From an uncultured Acetobacteroides sp. (GTDB lineage: Bacteria > Bacteroidota > Bacteroidia > Bacteroidales > ZOR0009): a stretch of DNA of 64,000 nt. The position numbers were made by a program, and so were the translations under genes. Positions 17,011 through 25,970 of the stretch are shown piece by piece (position 1 is the first letter of the stretch; the number at the start of each line of letters is the position of its first letter). Where the stretch lies: NCBI RefSeq assembly GCF_963678165.1, contig NZ_OY782755.1, positions 2,728,001-2,792,000 of the forward strand, written 5' to 3'. The notes beneath the pieces were generated by a model that was given only the letters and a program-made list of their open reading frames with translations, did no database searches and was not told the DNA's origin.

Positions 17011-17937
17011 TTAAAGTGGTTTGCTGTAGTCTTTACCTCCTTGACCAACGCGCTCGCTAGAGTTTCGAGTTTGGACTTGGGCTGCTAAGAATTTTCTGTC
17101 GCATTCCTGAGCTCTCTGCATTATGTGCTTTTGGGTTTCAGATAGTTGTTTTTCATTTGTTGCTCTCTTGGCTTTGGCCTGCATTAGTAAGGTTTCTCGC
17201 TTCTCCCTAAGTTTTGCTGTACTCCGAATATTAAGTTTCCAGAACTCATCGATCTCTAGAAACTCAAAAATGGTTCTCAAATCGTCTTTAGTACATTCTT
17301 CTCTCTGAAGCATTAAGCGAATAGGGGTTATTACTGTCTCGTACTTCGCTTTTTCGAGTGAGGTTGGCTGGATTCCGCTGGAAAGCATATTTTTATAGAA
17401 AAGATCATAGAAGCCTTTCGCTATGTTGTAACTCTCAACATCAGACTCTTCTATGTCTTCGATTTTCACCTCCTTAAACAATATTTTTTTATAATCCTTT
17501 GATGCGAGCGGCTGAAAGCCCTTTTCTATGTTTAAAGGTTTTATGTTTTCAGTTTCTAAGTTTATTGAATGTGGGATGTGCTCTGTTACTTGCGGTGGAT
17601 TTGCGTTGGCAACTGCTTTGGTAAGTGCATTGGTATGTGCTTTGGTAGAATTTACCAGAGCAATTATGTTTGCTTGGTGCTGATTGAATGATTTTTTGAC
17701 GATGGCAATAAATTCATATTCAACCAGTAGATCAAAATTCTTTTTATATGTCTTGTAGGACGATACACCTATTGCTTCACAGCATTCTTTTGGCGTAATA
17801 GAAAACCTCTCTTTCCATCCTAGTCTGTTGGCTACTTCGATAATATAGAAGTATAGCGCAACCAGCGTAGGGTTGTTTTTATCTGGGTTTTCAAAAGCCC
17901 AATCCCAGTACCTCCGACTTAACTCGTATCCGTTCAT
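17011..17937 (-). CDS. Replication initiator / DnaD-like primosomal protein
   Basis: A 308-residue protein beginning MNGYELSRRYWDWAFENPDK, a form common in Bacteroidota phage replication proteins with an N-terminal winged helix: ITPKECCEAIGVSSYKTYKK near residues 47-66 would be the recognition helix region. The middle is poorly conserved and the C-terminal third is basic and helical. It probably brings host helicase to an element origin. It follows the small HTH gene by 18 bases and precedes terS by 10 bases. Confidence 0.65.
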   Translation of the reverse strand: MNGYELSRRYWDWAFENPDKNNPTLVALYFYIIEVANRLGWKERFSITPKECCEAIGVSSYKTYKKNFDLLVEYEFIAIVKKSFNQHQANIIALVNSTKAHTNALTKAVANANPPQVTEHIPHSINLETENIKPLNIEKGFQPLASKDYKKILFKEVKIEDIEESDVESYNIAKGFYDLFYKNMLSSGIQPTSLEKAKYETVITPIRLMLQREECTKDDLRTIFEFLEIDEFWKLNIRSTAKLREKRETLLMQAKAKRATNEKQLSETQKHIMQRAQECDRKFLAAQVQTRNSSERVGQGGKDYSKPL

Positions 17938-17955
17938 CCTTTTTACTTCTTATTC

Positions 17956-18171
17956 TTAGAATCGCCCTCTTTCTATCAGTTCATCAAGTTCTCTTTGCTT
18001 GAAGTACAAGAACTTCCCGAATTTGTAGCCTCCCAAAACACCATTGCATTTTTGATTGTAGAGTGTTTTGACCGCTACATTTAAATAGTTAGCGGCTTCT
18101 TTGGAGGTGAGATATCCCTCCTGCGAATTCGATTCATCGACCTTCAACAAAGATTGATTTCCATGTTTCAT
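17956..18171 (-). CDS. Excisionase-like HTH protein
   Basis: A 71-residue MerR/helix_turn_helix_17-type protein: LTSKEAANYLNVAVKTLYNQ near residues 21-40 is the helix-turn-helix, followed by a wing with KFGKFLYFKQRELDELI. Such proteins serve as recombination directionality factors or AlpA-like activators. It is the first gene of the leftward replication-packaging series and lies downstream of the 290-base palindrome-containing gap. Confidence 0.8.
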   Translation of the reverse strand: MKHGNQSLLKVDESNSQEGYLTSKEAANYLNVAVKTLYNQKCNGVLGGYKFGKFLYFKQRELDELIERGRF

Positions 18172-18352
18172 GTTGACTTTCAGTTTTTTGTTAGTTCGAA
18201 TTTAGTTGTTGCAACTCGATATATCATTTTATTTCCTGTTGATTCCCTCACCGTCCATCGGATGGTGAGCTGATGGCAGATCTTTACCCTTTCCTTTTAG
18301 AGCAACCCACCATACAACTCTATATACCAACATATTTACCACTCACAACAAT

Positions 18353-18399
18353 CCTTAATTAAGGCCAAAAGCATTGCTATACGCCTAATTAATAGGCGT
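18353..18399. promoter_or_regulatory. Two palindromes in a non-coding gap of the element
   Basis: The gap 18172-18462 contains a perfect 12-bp palindrome CCTTAATTAAGG (18353-18364) and the inverted repeat ACGCCTA-ATTAA-TAGGCGT (18381-18399), in a rather AT-rich setting. With HTH genes on both sides and a replication initiator downstream, this is a candidate operator or replication origin. A GGGGGATAG/CTATCCCCC hairpin (about 18448-18472) overlaps the stop of the upstream gene. Confidence 0.5.
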
Positions 18400-18462
18400 T
18401 CACATATTTGCATGAAATTTCAGATTGTCGAGCGGAGATGTTTCCGTGGGGGGATAGGCTTT

Positions 18463-18780
18463 CTATCCCCCGAATTGTGACTTCGTTTTTTTCTTCTTTG
18501 CGGCCCAATCGAGCAGTTCAGGCTCTGAGAACACAACTTTCCTTCCAAACTTGGAGTGAGGAATTTGACGCTTCGATGTCATGTAGTAAAGTGTAGATTT
18601 GGTTAGCTTATAACCATTGTTGTTAAGCATCTCTGCTGCCTCGGCTACAGACATATTTTCTCTCAGTTCCCTTGGTTTTTGAGGCTCTTCCCTCCTGGCT
18701 AGTTCTTTCCGGATGACATCCCTCAATTGCCCTACCGTAAGGAATGCCAACGGAGTATTATCATTTATTTCCATTTCCAT
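18463..18780 (-). CDS. Small HTH DNA-binding protein (second of pair)
   Basis: A 105-residue protein with an N-terminal leader NTPLAFLTVGQ (about residues 8-18) and a C-terminal helix-turn-helix, MSVAEAAEMLNNNGYKLTKS, followed by KRQIPHSKFGRKVVFSEPEL, the wing typical of excisionase-family proteins. It overlaps the upstream paralogue by 20 bases and shares the leader and architecture with it. It is likely a DNA-binding factor for excision or early transcription. Confidence 0.75.
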   Translation of the reverse strand: MEMEINDNTPLAFLTVGQLRDVIRKELARREEPQKPRELRENMSVAEAAEMLNNNGYKLTKSTLYYMTSKRQIPHSKFGRKVVFSEPELLDWAAKKKKTKSQFGG

Positions 18781-19126
18781 GACTTTTTAGATCAAAGTTG
18801 TTCTTGAACTCTTCAATGGTTTCATGCCGATTTGCTAACAACCAACCCTCAATCTCATTTCTTCTGAATAATACCTTTCTACCTCCATGTGCAGGTTTGA
18901 AATAAGGTATTTTGTTCTCACAGACATATCGAGATATCGTCCACACTGAATATCCAGTAAGTTCTGCACACTGTTTTTTGCTAAGAATGTCCGGAAATAC
19001 TCTTTTTACTGCTACATCTTCACTGGCAACAGCACCTCCTTTTGGGGACGCGTTCTCTAATACTTCTAAGAATTGCCCAACTGTCAATGCTGCAAGAGGT
19101 GTGTTTGTTGTTACTTCGGTATACAT
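18761..19126 (-). CDS. Small HTH DNA-binding protein (first of pair)
   Basis: A 121-residue protein with leader NTPLAALTVGQ (about residues 8-18) and a C-terminal helix-turn-helix at about residues 50-69 (LSKKQCAELTGYSVWTISRY), then KIPYFKPAHGGRKVLFRRNEI. It is paralogous to the overlapping downstream gene. It lies about 200 bases downstream of the integrase; the intervening region has the integrase terminator. A role as recombination directionality factor or transcription regulator is inferred from family and position. Confidence 0.75.
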   Translation of the reverse strand: MYTEVTTNTPLAALTVGQFLEVLENASPKGGAVASEDVAVKRVFPDILSKKQCAELTGYSVWTISRYVCENKIPYFKPAHGGRKVLFRRNEIEGWLLANRHETIEEFKNNFDLKSHGNGNK

Positions 19127-19271
19127 ATTCTAACATTTTGTTTACCCAAATTTCGTAACTATTTGCAAGAATATGCTTTTTTTAATCCCCCAGTTATCAA
19201 CAAATCAGCATCGGGAATTAACATGTTTAATTATCAATTACTTAGACACTAATCGAACGATTCATAAAATA

Positions 19272-19307
19272 AGAAGCGCTGGTAAATTTGATTCTGCCAG
19301 CGCTTCT
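19272..19307 (-). terminator. Integrase terminator
   Basis: AGAAGCGCTGG at 19272-19282 pairs with CCAGCGCTTCT at 19297-19307. On the minus strand the stem is followed by TATTTTAT, and it lies 23 bases after the integrase stop. Confidence 0.75.
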
Positions 19308-19329
19308 CCAGTTTTCACAATATTTTAAT

Positions 19330-20583
19330 CTACAACAACTTCCCAGCTTCGTCTATAACATCTGTCGTGAAAGAATCTAAATATATATTGGTTGTTTCCA
19401 TATCGTTATGGCCTAAAGTTTGGCTTATCACCTCTCTTGGTACATTATTGGCTTGCAGCACCATTGCCATAGAGTGCCTGGCAACGTATGAAGTCAACCT
19501 CATATCATTAATATTTAAATCATTAGCAATGGTTCTTAATTTATTTTTATTTACTGTAAATCGATGACGAATATGTTTATACAAGGATTCTCCGCTCAAC
19601 TTTTGCTGGTTAACGATAGGAAGTAAGTAATTATCAATCAATTTAGTATTTATTCGAAACCATTCCATTAACGCATCGATCTCTGAGGTTATCTTAATCT
19701 TTATCTCTCGAACCGCTTTTTGATTTTTGATTTTTTCTCGCTTATACACCAAGTAACGACCTCCATTAAGTTGAACAATATTTGTAGTATTCAACCTAGC
19801 CGCATCCACCCAGCTAATACCGTAACAATAGTATAAGAAAAGAAATAGTTTACGCGCTTCCTCCAATGAAGGGTCGTCGAAAGATGTCTGCTTTATTTGC
19901 TCGAGCCTATCAATCGTTAGATATCGCTTCTTGGTCTCTTCTCCGAGTTTCGACACTTCAAATTTATTCGCCCCGAAAGGATAATCATTAGTAGTAGCAA
20001 TACCGTCCTTTATAGCCCGATTCCATATCGCCCGTAATGTTTTAATGTAATATCTTCTGGTATTACCGGCACAGCCTCTTTTCTCTAGAAATAGATCGAA
20101 ATCTTTCAGGTATCTCACATCTATTTCACCAAACAACCGTTTTTCAACCCTAGAATCGAATATCTCTAATATTTTACGGGTATTTTCATAGCAATTCGCA
20201 TTGCCATAATGCTCGGTATCTCTAAAATCACACACCAACTTATCGATATATTTCAACACGTTCCCTTGAGCACCTTTATTGCTAAATAACTCATCAAATT
20301 GGCTTAGAGTCCAATTTTTACCAATTCGTTCAAAAGACAGAATTATGTCATTTGCTCTGTTCTCGATCTCGTTCAAAAGAATATTATACTTTTCATTGTC
20401 AGGACAAAGACGCTTATCCTTCTTATAGCGCCCGATCTCTTCATTCCATTGCTTTTCAGTAGCTCGAAGATTGCCAATTGTAATGTACTTCAGTTTGCTT
20501 TGCTTAGTAACACGGAGCATTACAGGGAAGGTTCCATTTTTAGCTTGATTGCTTTTGTATAGGAGAATTTTGATTCGTGCCAT
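19330..20583 (-). CDS. int: Tyrosine recombinase / integrase of the element
   Basis: A 417-residue integrase from the ATG at 20583 (MARIKILLYKSNQAKNG); the frame extends 7 codons further. It has the Bacteroidota arrangement: N-terminal Arm/MAP-type domain, a SAM-like core-binding domain (about 100-200), and a C-terminal catalytic domain with ARHS, LGHNDMETTNIYLD containing the nucleophile Tyr. At the first catalytic-Arg region the sequence is YCYGISWVDAARL, where many relatives have Arg before the Gly. Located 150 bases from the right att repeat, it should catalyse insertion into and excision from tRNA-Pro. Confidence 0.93.
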   Translation of the reverse strand: MARIKILLYKSNQAKNGTFPVMLRVTKQSKLKYITIGNLRATEKQWNEEIGRYKKDKRLCPDNEKYNILLNEIENRANDIILSFERIGKNWTLSQFDELFSNKGAQGNVLKYIDKLVCDFRDTEHYGNANCYENTRKILEIFDSRVEKRLFGEIDVRYLKDFDLFLEKRGCAGNTRRYYIKTLRAIWNRAIKDGIATTNDYPFGANKFEVSKLGEETKKRYLTIDRLEQIKQTSFDDPSLEEARKLFLFLYYCYGISWVDAARLNTTNIVQLNGGRYLVYKREKIKNQKAVREIKIKITSEIDALMEWFRINTKLIDNYLLPIVNQQKLSGESLYKHIRHRFTVNKNKLRTIANDLNINDMRLTSYVARHSMAMVLQANNVPREVISQTLGHNDMETTNIYLDSFTTDVIDEAGKLL

Positions 20584-20732
20584 GCCAGAGTAATAATTAA
20601 ACATCTATTAAACTTTACATGCAATTTCATGCAAATTCCGTTGACGGTCATTTTACATATACCATTGAATTTCAATTAAATTTACAAATAAAATCTCTAT
20701 TTTGCAAGTCGTTGCTATACCTATATTCTCAC

Positions 20733-20775
20733 CTGGGGGGCGAGAGGTCGGACGTTCGAGTCGTCTCACCCCGAC
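20733..20775 (+). repeat. Right attachment site (attR) of the element
   Basis: A 43-base copy of the 3' part of tRNA-Pro, identical to 7328-7370 and not preceded by the 5' half of a tRNA. It marks the right end of the element. Confidence 0.92.
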
Positions 20776-20804
20776 TACTGAAAATCAGTGTTTTGCACAA
20801 GAAC

Positions 20805-20835
20805 AAGGGCAATCCTAACGGGTTGCCCTTTTTAT
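20805..20835 (+). terminator. Original terminator of tRNA-Pro, now displaced
   Basis: AAGGGCAA at 20805-20812 pairs with TTGCCCTT at 20823-20830, followed by TTT. It lies just beyond attR and would be the tRNA terminator in an uninserted chromosome. Confidence 0.8.
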
Positions 20836-21208
20836 TTTGGCAGAAATCCTATCTAACCTCAACACATGCCGCACTCCCACCCCTCTAGCATTTGCGAATT
20901 ATTCAGCACAGGCAAACAGCCAATCTTTCAATGTTAAGCCAAGGTTACGCGTCTATAACCTTAAGTTTACCTTCTGGCAGTATCCTTAACGATTTATTCA
21001 AACACCATTAAGCCTACAGTAACGAACGGGCTGTTTCTTTGCTATCAGAAAAAAGGATTTTCGATGGTCGTAAGATTAGCGTAATGTAAGCGTAAAAAAG
21101 AGGAAACAATATATTTCACCAATATCAACATTTAAATAGAACTTACATAAAGCGCTAGTTGTTAGTAAAAAACCAGACTAAGTCCAACAACAAAAATTGA
21201 ATTCCAAA
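20836..21208. other. Intergenic region upstream of pstS
   Basis: No gene is seen in these 370 bases. It must hold the pst promoter and any phosphate-responsive operator. I looked for an E. coli-like Pho box and found none; tandem GCGTAA / GTAAGCGTAA-like words near 21080-21100 are the only repeated motif. Confidence 0.4.
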
Positions 21209-22036
21209 ATGGTGAATATGTACAACCGACTAATACTTGCAGCATCAGCATTGCTGATTTCGGTAGCAGCATTCGGTCAAACCGTAAAGGTTATGGGTAG
21301 CGACACCGCACTCCCACTCACCCAAAAGGAGGCTGAGGCATTCATCAAAACCAATAAGAATGCATCCATAGCCGTAACAGGCGGCGGCAGTGGGGTTGGC
21401 ATTGCTGCCCTTATCGAAGGAACTACCGACATCGCCATGGCATCGCGCCCGCTTAAGTTTTACGAGAAGATCAAGATACAAGCAGCAAAGATCAACTACA
21501 AGCAGGTAGAGATCGCCAAAGATGCACTATCGGTAATCGTTCATCCATCGAATAAGGTATCGAAGTTGAACCGCCAGCAGCTTGAGGATATCTTCACCGG
21601 AAAAATCACCAACTGGAAACAGGTTGGCGGCAGCGACATGCGCATCATTGTTTACACCCGCGAAACCAGCTCGGGCACCTACGAGTTCTTTAAAGACCAC
21701 GTGATGGGCAAGAAGAACTTTGCAAGAACGGCGCTAAGCATGTCGGCCACTGGAGCCGTAATCCAATCCATCAGCCAAACCAAGGGTGCCATTGGGTACG
21801 TAGGACTGGCATACCTCAACAAAAAGGTAAAGCAGATTGCCGTATCATTTAACGGTAAGGGATACGTTGCACCAACCGTTCAGAATGCCCTAAGCGGCAA
21901 ATACCCTATCACCCGACCACTTTACTACTTCTACGATATAAAGCGTGAGAAGGTAGTAATGCCTTTCATCCACTTTGTACTATCGGAAAAGGGGCAGCAG
22001 CTTGTGAAGGAGGATGGATATATTCCGGTAAAATAA
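21209..22036 (+). CDS. pstS: Phosphate ABC transporter substrate-binding protein
   Basis: A 275-residue periplasmic phosphate-binding protein. The ATG at 21209 is used because the longer frame starts at a TTG. A signal peptide ends around AAFGQ. Phosphate-binding signatures are GSDTALPL, TGGGSGVGI and ETSSGTYEFF, and the segment DIFTGKITNWKQVGG lies near residues 127-141. Compared with proteobacterial PstS (about 320-350) it is short, as usual in Bacteroidota. First gene of a pstSCAB-phoU cluster for high-affinity phosphate uptake, probably induced by phosphate starvation. Confidence 0.95.
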   Translation: MVNMYNRLILAASALLISVAAFGQTVKVMGSDTALPLTQKEAEAFIKTNKNASIAVTGGGSGVGIAALIEGTTDIAMASRPLKFYEKIKIQAAKINYKQVEIAKDALSVIVHPSNKVSKLNRQQLEDIFTGKITNWKQVGGSDMRIIVYTRETSSGTYEFFKDHVMGKKNFARTALSMSATGAVIQSISQTKGAIGYVGLAYLNKKVKQIAVSFNGKGYVAPTVQNALSGKYPITRPLYYFYDIKREKVVMPFIHFVLSEKGQQLVKEDGYIPVK

Positions 22037-22082
22037 GATAAGAAACGCGATTAGAGTCAAGATAATTAGAAAATAATTCGCT

Positions 22083-23291
22083 GTGAAAAACACCTTTAAA
22101 AGATTTGTAGAAAGATTTATTGAAGGAATCCTATTCCTAAGCGGAACCATTACCACCATTACGGTTTTGCTTATCGTGGTATTCCTTTTCCGGGAGGGAT
22201 CGGGGCTGTTTAACCGCAGCACCATGGAGAAGGGGTTTGTGCTTGCAGTAAACAAGAGCAACCCGGTAGCAAAGCTTAGTTCGTACGAGATTAAGGAGAT
22301 CTTCGACGGAAAGATTACCAGTTGGAAGCAGGTTGGCGGGAAGAACGAGGAGATTAAGCTATTCCACGTAGAAGACATCACCAACTACTATACCGAAGAG
22401 CAGATTGGCGCCAACTTCGAGAACCTACCCAAGCTACTCAGCAACGTGGTGGACAGCATCCCGAACATCGTGGCATTCGTTCCAGAGATGTACCTTGACA
22501 AGCACTTCAAAGGAAGAGTACTCCCCGAAAAGAAGCTTACGCTTAAGGAGTTCTTCTTCGGAAAGGAGTGGTATCCCACCGCTCAGCCATCAGCACAATT
22601 TGGAGCCTTCTCGCTAATTACCGGAACACTTTGGGTTAGCCTCTGGGCCATCCTCATATCACTGCCGCTGGGACTTTCGGTTGCCATATATATGGCAGAG
22701 ATTGCCAATCCGAAGGTTCGCAGCATCCTGAAACCAGTAATCGAGCTGCTGGCAGGTATTCCTTCGGTGGTTTACGGTTTCTTTGGGCTGATTGTCATTG
22801 TGCCCCTCATTCAAAAGGTTTTCAACCTACCTGTAGGCGAAACGGCACTTGCGGGAAGCCTTATCCTTGCCATTATGGCGCTACCAACCATCATCACCAT
22901 ATCGGAAGATGCAATACGCACTACACCGCGTGCAATGAAGGAGGCTAGCCTTGCGCTGGGGGCCACCCACTGGCAAACCATCTACAAGGTAGTTATCCCC
23001 TACTCCAGCTCGGGTATTGCAGCAGCCGCCATCCTCGGCATTGGCCGTGCCATTGGCGAAACCATGGCGGTGCTGATGGTAACGGGCAACGCAGCCATTA
23101 TACCAACAACGCTGCTGGAGCCGGTGCGAACCATCCCTGCGACCATCGCTGCCGAAATGGGCGAAGCACCACAGGGTGGCATCCACTTCGAGGCGCTGTT
23201 TGCCCTTGGTGCCATCCTCTTTATCATGACGCTTATCATTAACATCGTGGTAGACTACATCTCCAACCGAAAGAAAATTGCAAAACGATAG
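22083..23291 (+). CDS. pstC: Phosphate ABC transporter permease PstC with PstS-like loop domain
   Basis: A 402-residue inner-membrane permease starting at GTG (no ATG precedes the first membrane helix at about 13-36). Residues 178-398 are the normal permease core, with the EAA-type loop EASLALGATHWQTIYKVV. Between helix 1 and the core, about residues 52-165 form an added periplasmic domain that resembles the second lobe of PstS: EIFDGKITSWKQVGG here against DIFTGKITNWKQVGG in PstS, and IVAFVPEMYLDK against IGYVGLAYLNKK. The standard PstC is about 300-320 residues. It presumably interacts with substrate or PstS. Confidence 0.95.
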   Translation: MKNTFKRFVERFIEGILFLSGTITTITVLLIVVFLFREGSGLFNRSTMEKGFVLAVNKSNPVAKLSSYEIKEIFDGKITSWKQVGGKNEEIKLFHVEDITNYYTEEQIGANFENLPKLLSNVVDSIPNIVAFVPEMYLDKHFKGRVLPEKKLTLKEFFFGKEWYPTAQPSAQFGAFSLITGTLWVSLWAILISLPLGLSVAIYMAEIANPKVRSILKPVIELLAGIPSVVYGFFGLIVIVPLIQKVFNLPVGETALAGSLILAIMALPTIITISEDAIRTTPRAMKEASLALGATHWQTIYKVVIPYSSSGIAAAAILGIGRAIGETMAVLMVTGNAAIIPTTLLEPVRTIPATIAAEMGEAPQGGIHFEALFALGAILFIMTLIINIVVDYISNRKKIAKR

Positions 23292-23297
23292 AAAGCC

Positions 23298-24176
23298 ATG
23301 AAGGACAGCAACACAATATACAGTTCCAAGCGAGCAAGCCAAAGCGTAGCCTTTTGGGTATTCCGCTTTTTCAGTCTGCTGGTGGTAGCCATACTGGTAA
23401 CGATCCTCTCCTTTATCATCTACAAGGGAGCAGGCGCCATCAGCTGGGATTTTATCACTAAGATGCCCGAAGATGGCATGACCAAAGGGGGCATCCTCCC
23501 TGCCATTGTAGGAACGCTATGTCTGGTAGGCGGAAGCATCATATTCGCCTTCCCAGTTGGGGTGCTCTCGGGGATATACGTCAACGAGTACGCCAAGAAC
23601 GGCTGGTTTATCCGTTTTGTGCGGATGATGACCAACAACCTAGCGGGTATTCCATCCATCGTATTTGGGATGTTCGGGATGGCGCTCTTTGTGAACTACC
23701 TTAAGTTTGGCACCTCCATCATTGCCGGATCGCTAACGCTCGGGCTGATGGTGCTCCCCATCGTTATCCGCACCACCGAGGAGGCGCTGAAATCCATCGA
23801 CGACTCGTTCCGCCACGGCAGCTTCGCCCTTGGTGCCTCGAAGCTGGAGACGATACGCCGGGTAACGCTACCAATGGCATTCCCCAACATCGTAACAGGA
23901 CTGGTGCTGGCAATCGGTAGGGTATCGGGAGAAACAGCACCTATCCTATTTACCGCAGCAGCCTACTTCCTGCCTAAGCTGCCATCGAGCATCACCGACC
24001 CAGTAATGGCGCTGCCCTACCACCTGTACGTGCTCTCGACAAGCGGCACCGACCTCGAAGCATCGCGCAGCATGGCCTACGGAACGGCCCTAGTGCTGGT
24101 TGTCATGGTTCTTATCGTAAACCTGATAGCCAACGCGCTGCGCAAGTATTTTAGTAAGAAAGTAAAAATGAACTAG
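23298..24176 (+). CDS. pstA: Phosphate ABC transporter permease PstA
   Basis: A 292-residue permease with about six membrane helices; the EAA loop is in [17 protein letters not shown] near residue 182 and the conserved [15 protein letters not shown] lies near 115. It forms the membrane channel with PstC. It starts 6 bases after pstC and ends 4 bases before pstB, so translation of the cluster is likely coupled. Confidence 0.95.
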   Translation: MKDSNTIYSSKRASQSVAFWVFRFFSLLVVAILVTILSFIIYKGAGAISWDFITKMPEDGMTKGGILPAIVGTLCLVGGSIIFAFPVGVLSGIYVNEYAKNGWFIRFVRMMTNNLAGIPSIVFGMFGMALFVNYLKFGTSIIAGSLTLGLMVLPIVIRTTEEALKSIDDSFRHGSFALGASKLETIRRVTLPMAFPNIVTGLVLAIGRVSGETAPILFTAAAYFLPKLPSSITDPVMALPYHLYVLSTSGTDLEASRSMAYGTALVLVVMVLIVNLIANALRKYFSKKVKMN

Positions 24177-24180
24177 CATC

Positions 24181-24933
24181 ATGTATAAGATTGAGGCAAA
24201 AGACGTCAACCTGCACTACGGCGACTTCCACGCGCTAAAGGGCATCAGCATGAGCATGAAGCCCAACACCGTTACCGCCCTCATTGGGCCATCGGGCTGC
24301 GGTAAGTCCACCTTCCTGCGCTGCATCAACCGTATGAACGACCTGATTGACTCGGTGAAAATCTCGGGCCTTATTGCAGTGGATGGCGAGGACATCTACG
24401 AGAAAAACATAAACGTGGATGAACTCCGTAAGCATGTCGGCATGGTATTCCAGAAGCCCAACCCCTTCCCCAAGTCAATCTTCGAAAACGTGGCCTACGG
24501 CCTACGCGTGAACGGAGAAAATAACAAGAACTTTATCGAAGATAAGGTAAAGGAATCACTGGTACAGGCTGCCCTTTGGAACGAGGTAAAGGATAAGCTT
24601 AAGAAATCGGCGTTCGAGCTCTCGGGTGGACAGCAGCAGCGCCTCTGCATTGCTAGGGCGCTGGCCATATCACCATCGGTGCTGCTGATGGACGAGCCAG
24701 CATCGGCGCTCGACCCCATATCGACCTCAAAGATCGAGGAGTTGATCTACGAGCTGAAGTCTAACTACACCATCGTTATCGTAACGCACAACATGCAGCA
24801 GGCCGGGCGCGTAAGCGACCACACCGCCTTCTTCTACATGGGCGAGCTCATCGAGTACGGCGATACCAAGAAGGTGTTTACCAACCCCGACCATATCCAA
24901 ACCCAGAACTACATCACGGGTAGGTTTGGTTAG
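24181..24933 (+). CDS. pstB: Phosphate ABC transporter ATP-binding protein
   Basis: A 250-residue ABC ATPase that powers phosphate import. Walker A is GPSGCGKST (about residues 36-44), the signature is LSGGQQQRL (about 147-155), Walker B is [13 protein letters not shown], and the H-loop is VTHNMQQA. Length and the [10 protein letters not shown] segment are specific to PstB. Fourth gene of the cluster. Confidence 0.97.
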   Translation: MYKIEAKDVNLHYGDFHALKGISMSMKPNTVTALIGPSGCGKSTFLRCINRMNDLIDSVKISGLIAVDGEDIYEKNINVDELRKHVGMVFQKPNPFPKSIFENVAYGLRVNGENNKNFIEDKVKESLVQAALWNEVKDKLKKSAFELSGGQQQRLCIARALAISPSVLLMDEPASALDPISTSKIEELIYELKSNYTIVIVTHNMQQAGRVSDHTAFFYMGELIEYGDTKKVFTNPDHIQTQNYITGRFG

Positions 24934-24942
24934 TGGATTGCT

Positions 24943-24972
24943 GTTAGGCGAAGGCTGGAGCCTTCGCCTAAC
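24943..24972. terminator. 30-bp palindromic hairpin after pstB
   Basis: GTTAGGCGAAGGCT at 24943-24956 and its exact complement at 24959-24972 are separated by 2 bases. No T-run follows, so it may be a stabilising or attenuating hairpin rather than a strong terminator. It resembles the AGCGnAGGC hairpins at 36016 and 60899. The remaining bases to 25165 include a CCCCTCCCAAGGAGGGG palindrome and no gene. Confidence 0.6.
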
Positions 24973-25165
24973 AAAGTGAAACGCTTAACCCACCCCTACC
25001 CCTCCCAAGGAGGGGATAAACTGCCATAATTATGCATTGTGCGTTTGAAAACATCCTTAACTAGACAACGATGGACACAGTATCAGCCAAACAACGCAGA
25101 ACATAAGCAATACGCCTACGCCCCAAAACAACCAACATTAGTAACCTTACAAAAACACAACCGCT

Positions 25166-25828
25166 ATGACGCATTTAGATAACGAGCTTCACATGCTAAA
25201 GACCGAGATGGGAAACATGCTCCACACGGTGCTCTTCCAACTCGAGAAGGCCCAAGAGGCCTGCATCAACGGGAATGTCGACCTGGCCCACGAGGTGGTG
25301 GCCCGCGAAAAACGGGTAAATGCCTACGAGCTGAAGATCGACAGCGACTGCGAAAACATCATCGCGCTCTTTAACCCTGTGGCCATCGACCTGCGGATGG
25401 TGCTCTCCACCCTCAAGATTAACTCCGACACCGAGCGCATCGGCGACTTTGCCGAGGGCCTGGCCAAGATATCGCTCAACAACCCCAACGGCTTCGACAA
25501 GGAGCTGGCGCAGGTGGCTAGCCTCGAGGTGATCTTTAAGAATGCCATCGAGATGCTCTCCGACGCCAAGGTGGCCTTCGATAAGGAGAATCCGCAGCTG
25601 GCCTCCTCCATCCTCTCCAAGGATGATATCCTCGACGAGGTGAACCGCAAGGCCAACGCCATCATCGAGGCCTACATCAAGGCGCACCCCGACAACATCA
25701 CCCAGGCGCTCGACATGATTTCGGTGATCCGCAAGATTGAGCGCATTGGCGACCACTGCAGCAACATCGCCGAGGAGATCATCTTCTACATCGAGGCAAA
25801 GGTGCTTAAGCATCAGGATAAAAAGTAG
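25166..25828 (+). CDS. phoU: Phosphate transport regulator PhoU
   Basis: A 220-residue helical protein of two three-helix bundles with metal-binding motifs: ELKIDSDCENIIALF (near residue 55) and SDTERIGDFAEG (near 92) in the first half, RKIERIGDHCSNIAEEIIF (near 190-208) in the second. PhoU modulates PstSCAB and the phosphate-sensing kinase. Codon use is distinctly GC-rich compared with the tmk or phage regions. It lies 230 bases after pstB and may be transcribed with it or on its own. Confidence 0.95.
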   Translation: MTHLDNELHMLKTEMGNMLHTVLFQLEKAQEACINGNVDLAHEVVAREKRVNAYELKIDSDCENIIALFNPVAIDLRMVLSTLKINSDTERIGDFAEGLAKISLNNPNGFDKELAQVASLEVIFKNAIEMLSDAKVAFDKENPQLASSILSKDDILDEVNRKANAIIEAYIKAHPDNITQALDMISVIRKIERIGDHCSNIAEEIIFYIEAKVLKHQDKK

Positions 25829-25970
25829 AGGGAGGGGATTTTAGATTTTAGACGTTAGATTATAATCTCCGCTGGGTGTAGCGAGGAGGCTACACTCGGT
25901 TGGCCTAGGACTATAGCCGAACTCTTCTGAATGAGGCAAAAGCAAGGGCAGCACCTAAAGAGGAAAATGC

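Larger units (their letters stand above)
7328..20775. mobile_element. Integrated satellite-like phage element in tRNA-Pro
   Basis: The segment is bounded by a perfect 43-bp direct repeat (7328-7370 and 20733-20775) made of the 3' part of tRNA-Pro, with a tyrosine integrase next to the right copy. It is about 13.4 kb and looks more AT-rich than the flanks. It carries a repressor with divergent early genes, a ParB-like protein, a gp10-like protein, a tape measure, a small terminase, a replication initiator, HTH proteins and integrase. No gene for large terminase, portal, protease, capsid, tail tube, baseplate or lysis is visible. All its genes are open. A phage satellite is the best fit; a deletion derivative of a prophage is the alternative. 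Confidence 0.85.

Noticed and set aside
25196-25813. Long open frame on the minus strand opposite phoU (205 codons)
   Set aside because: It is an antisense shadow of a GC-rich gene. PhoU on the plus strand has clear family motifs, and the antisense product has low-complexity Val/Leu/Asp content.
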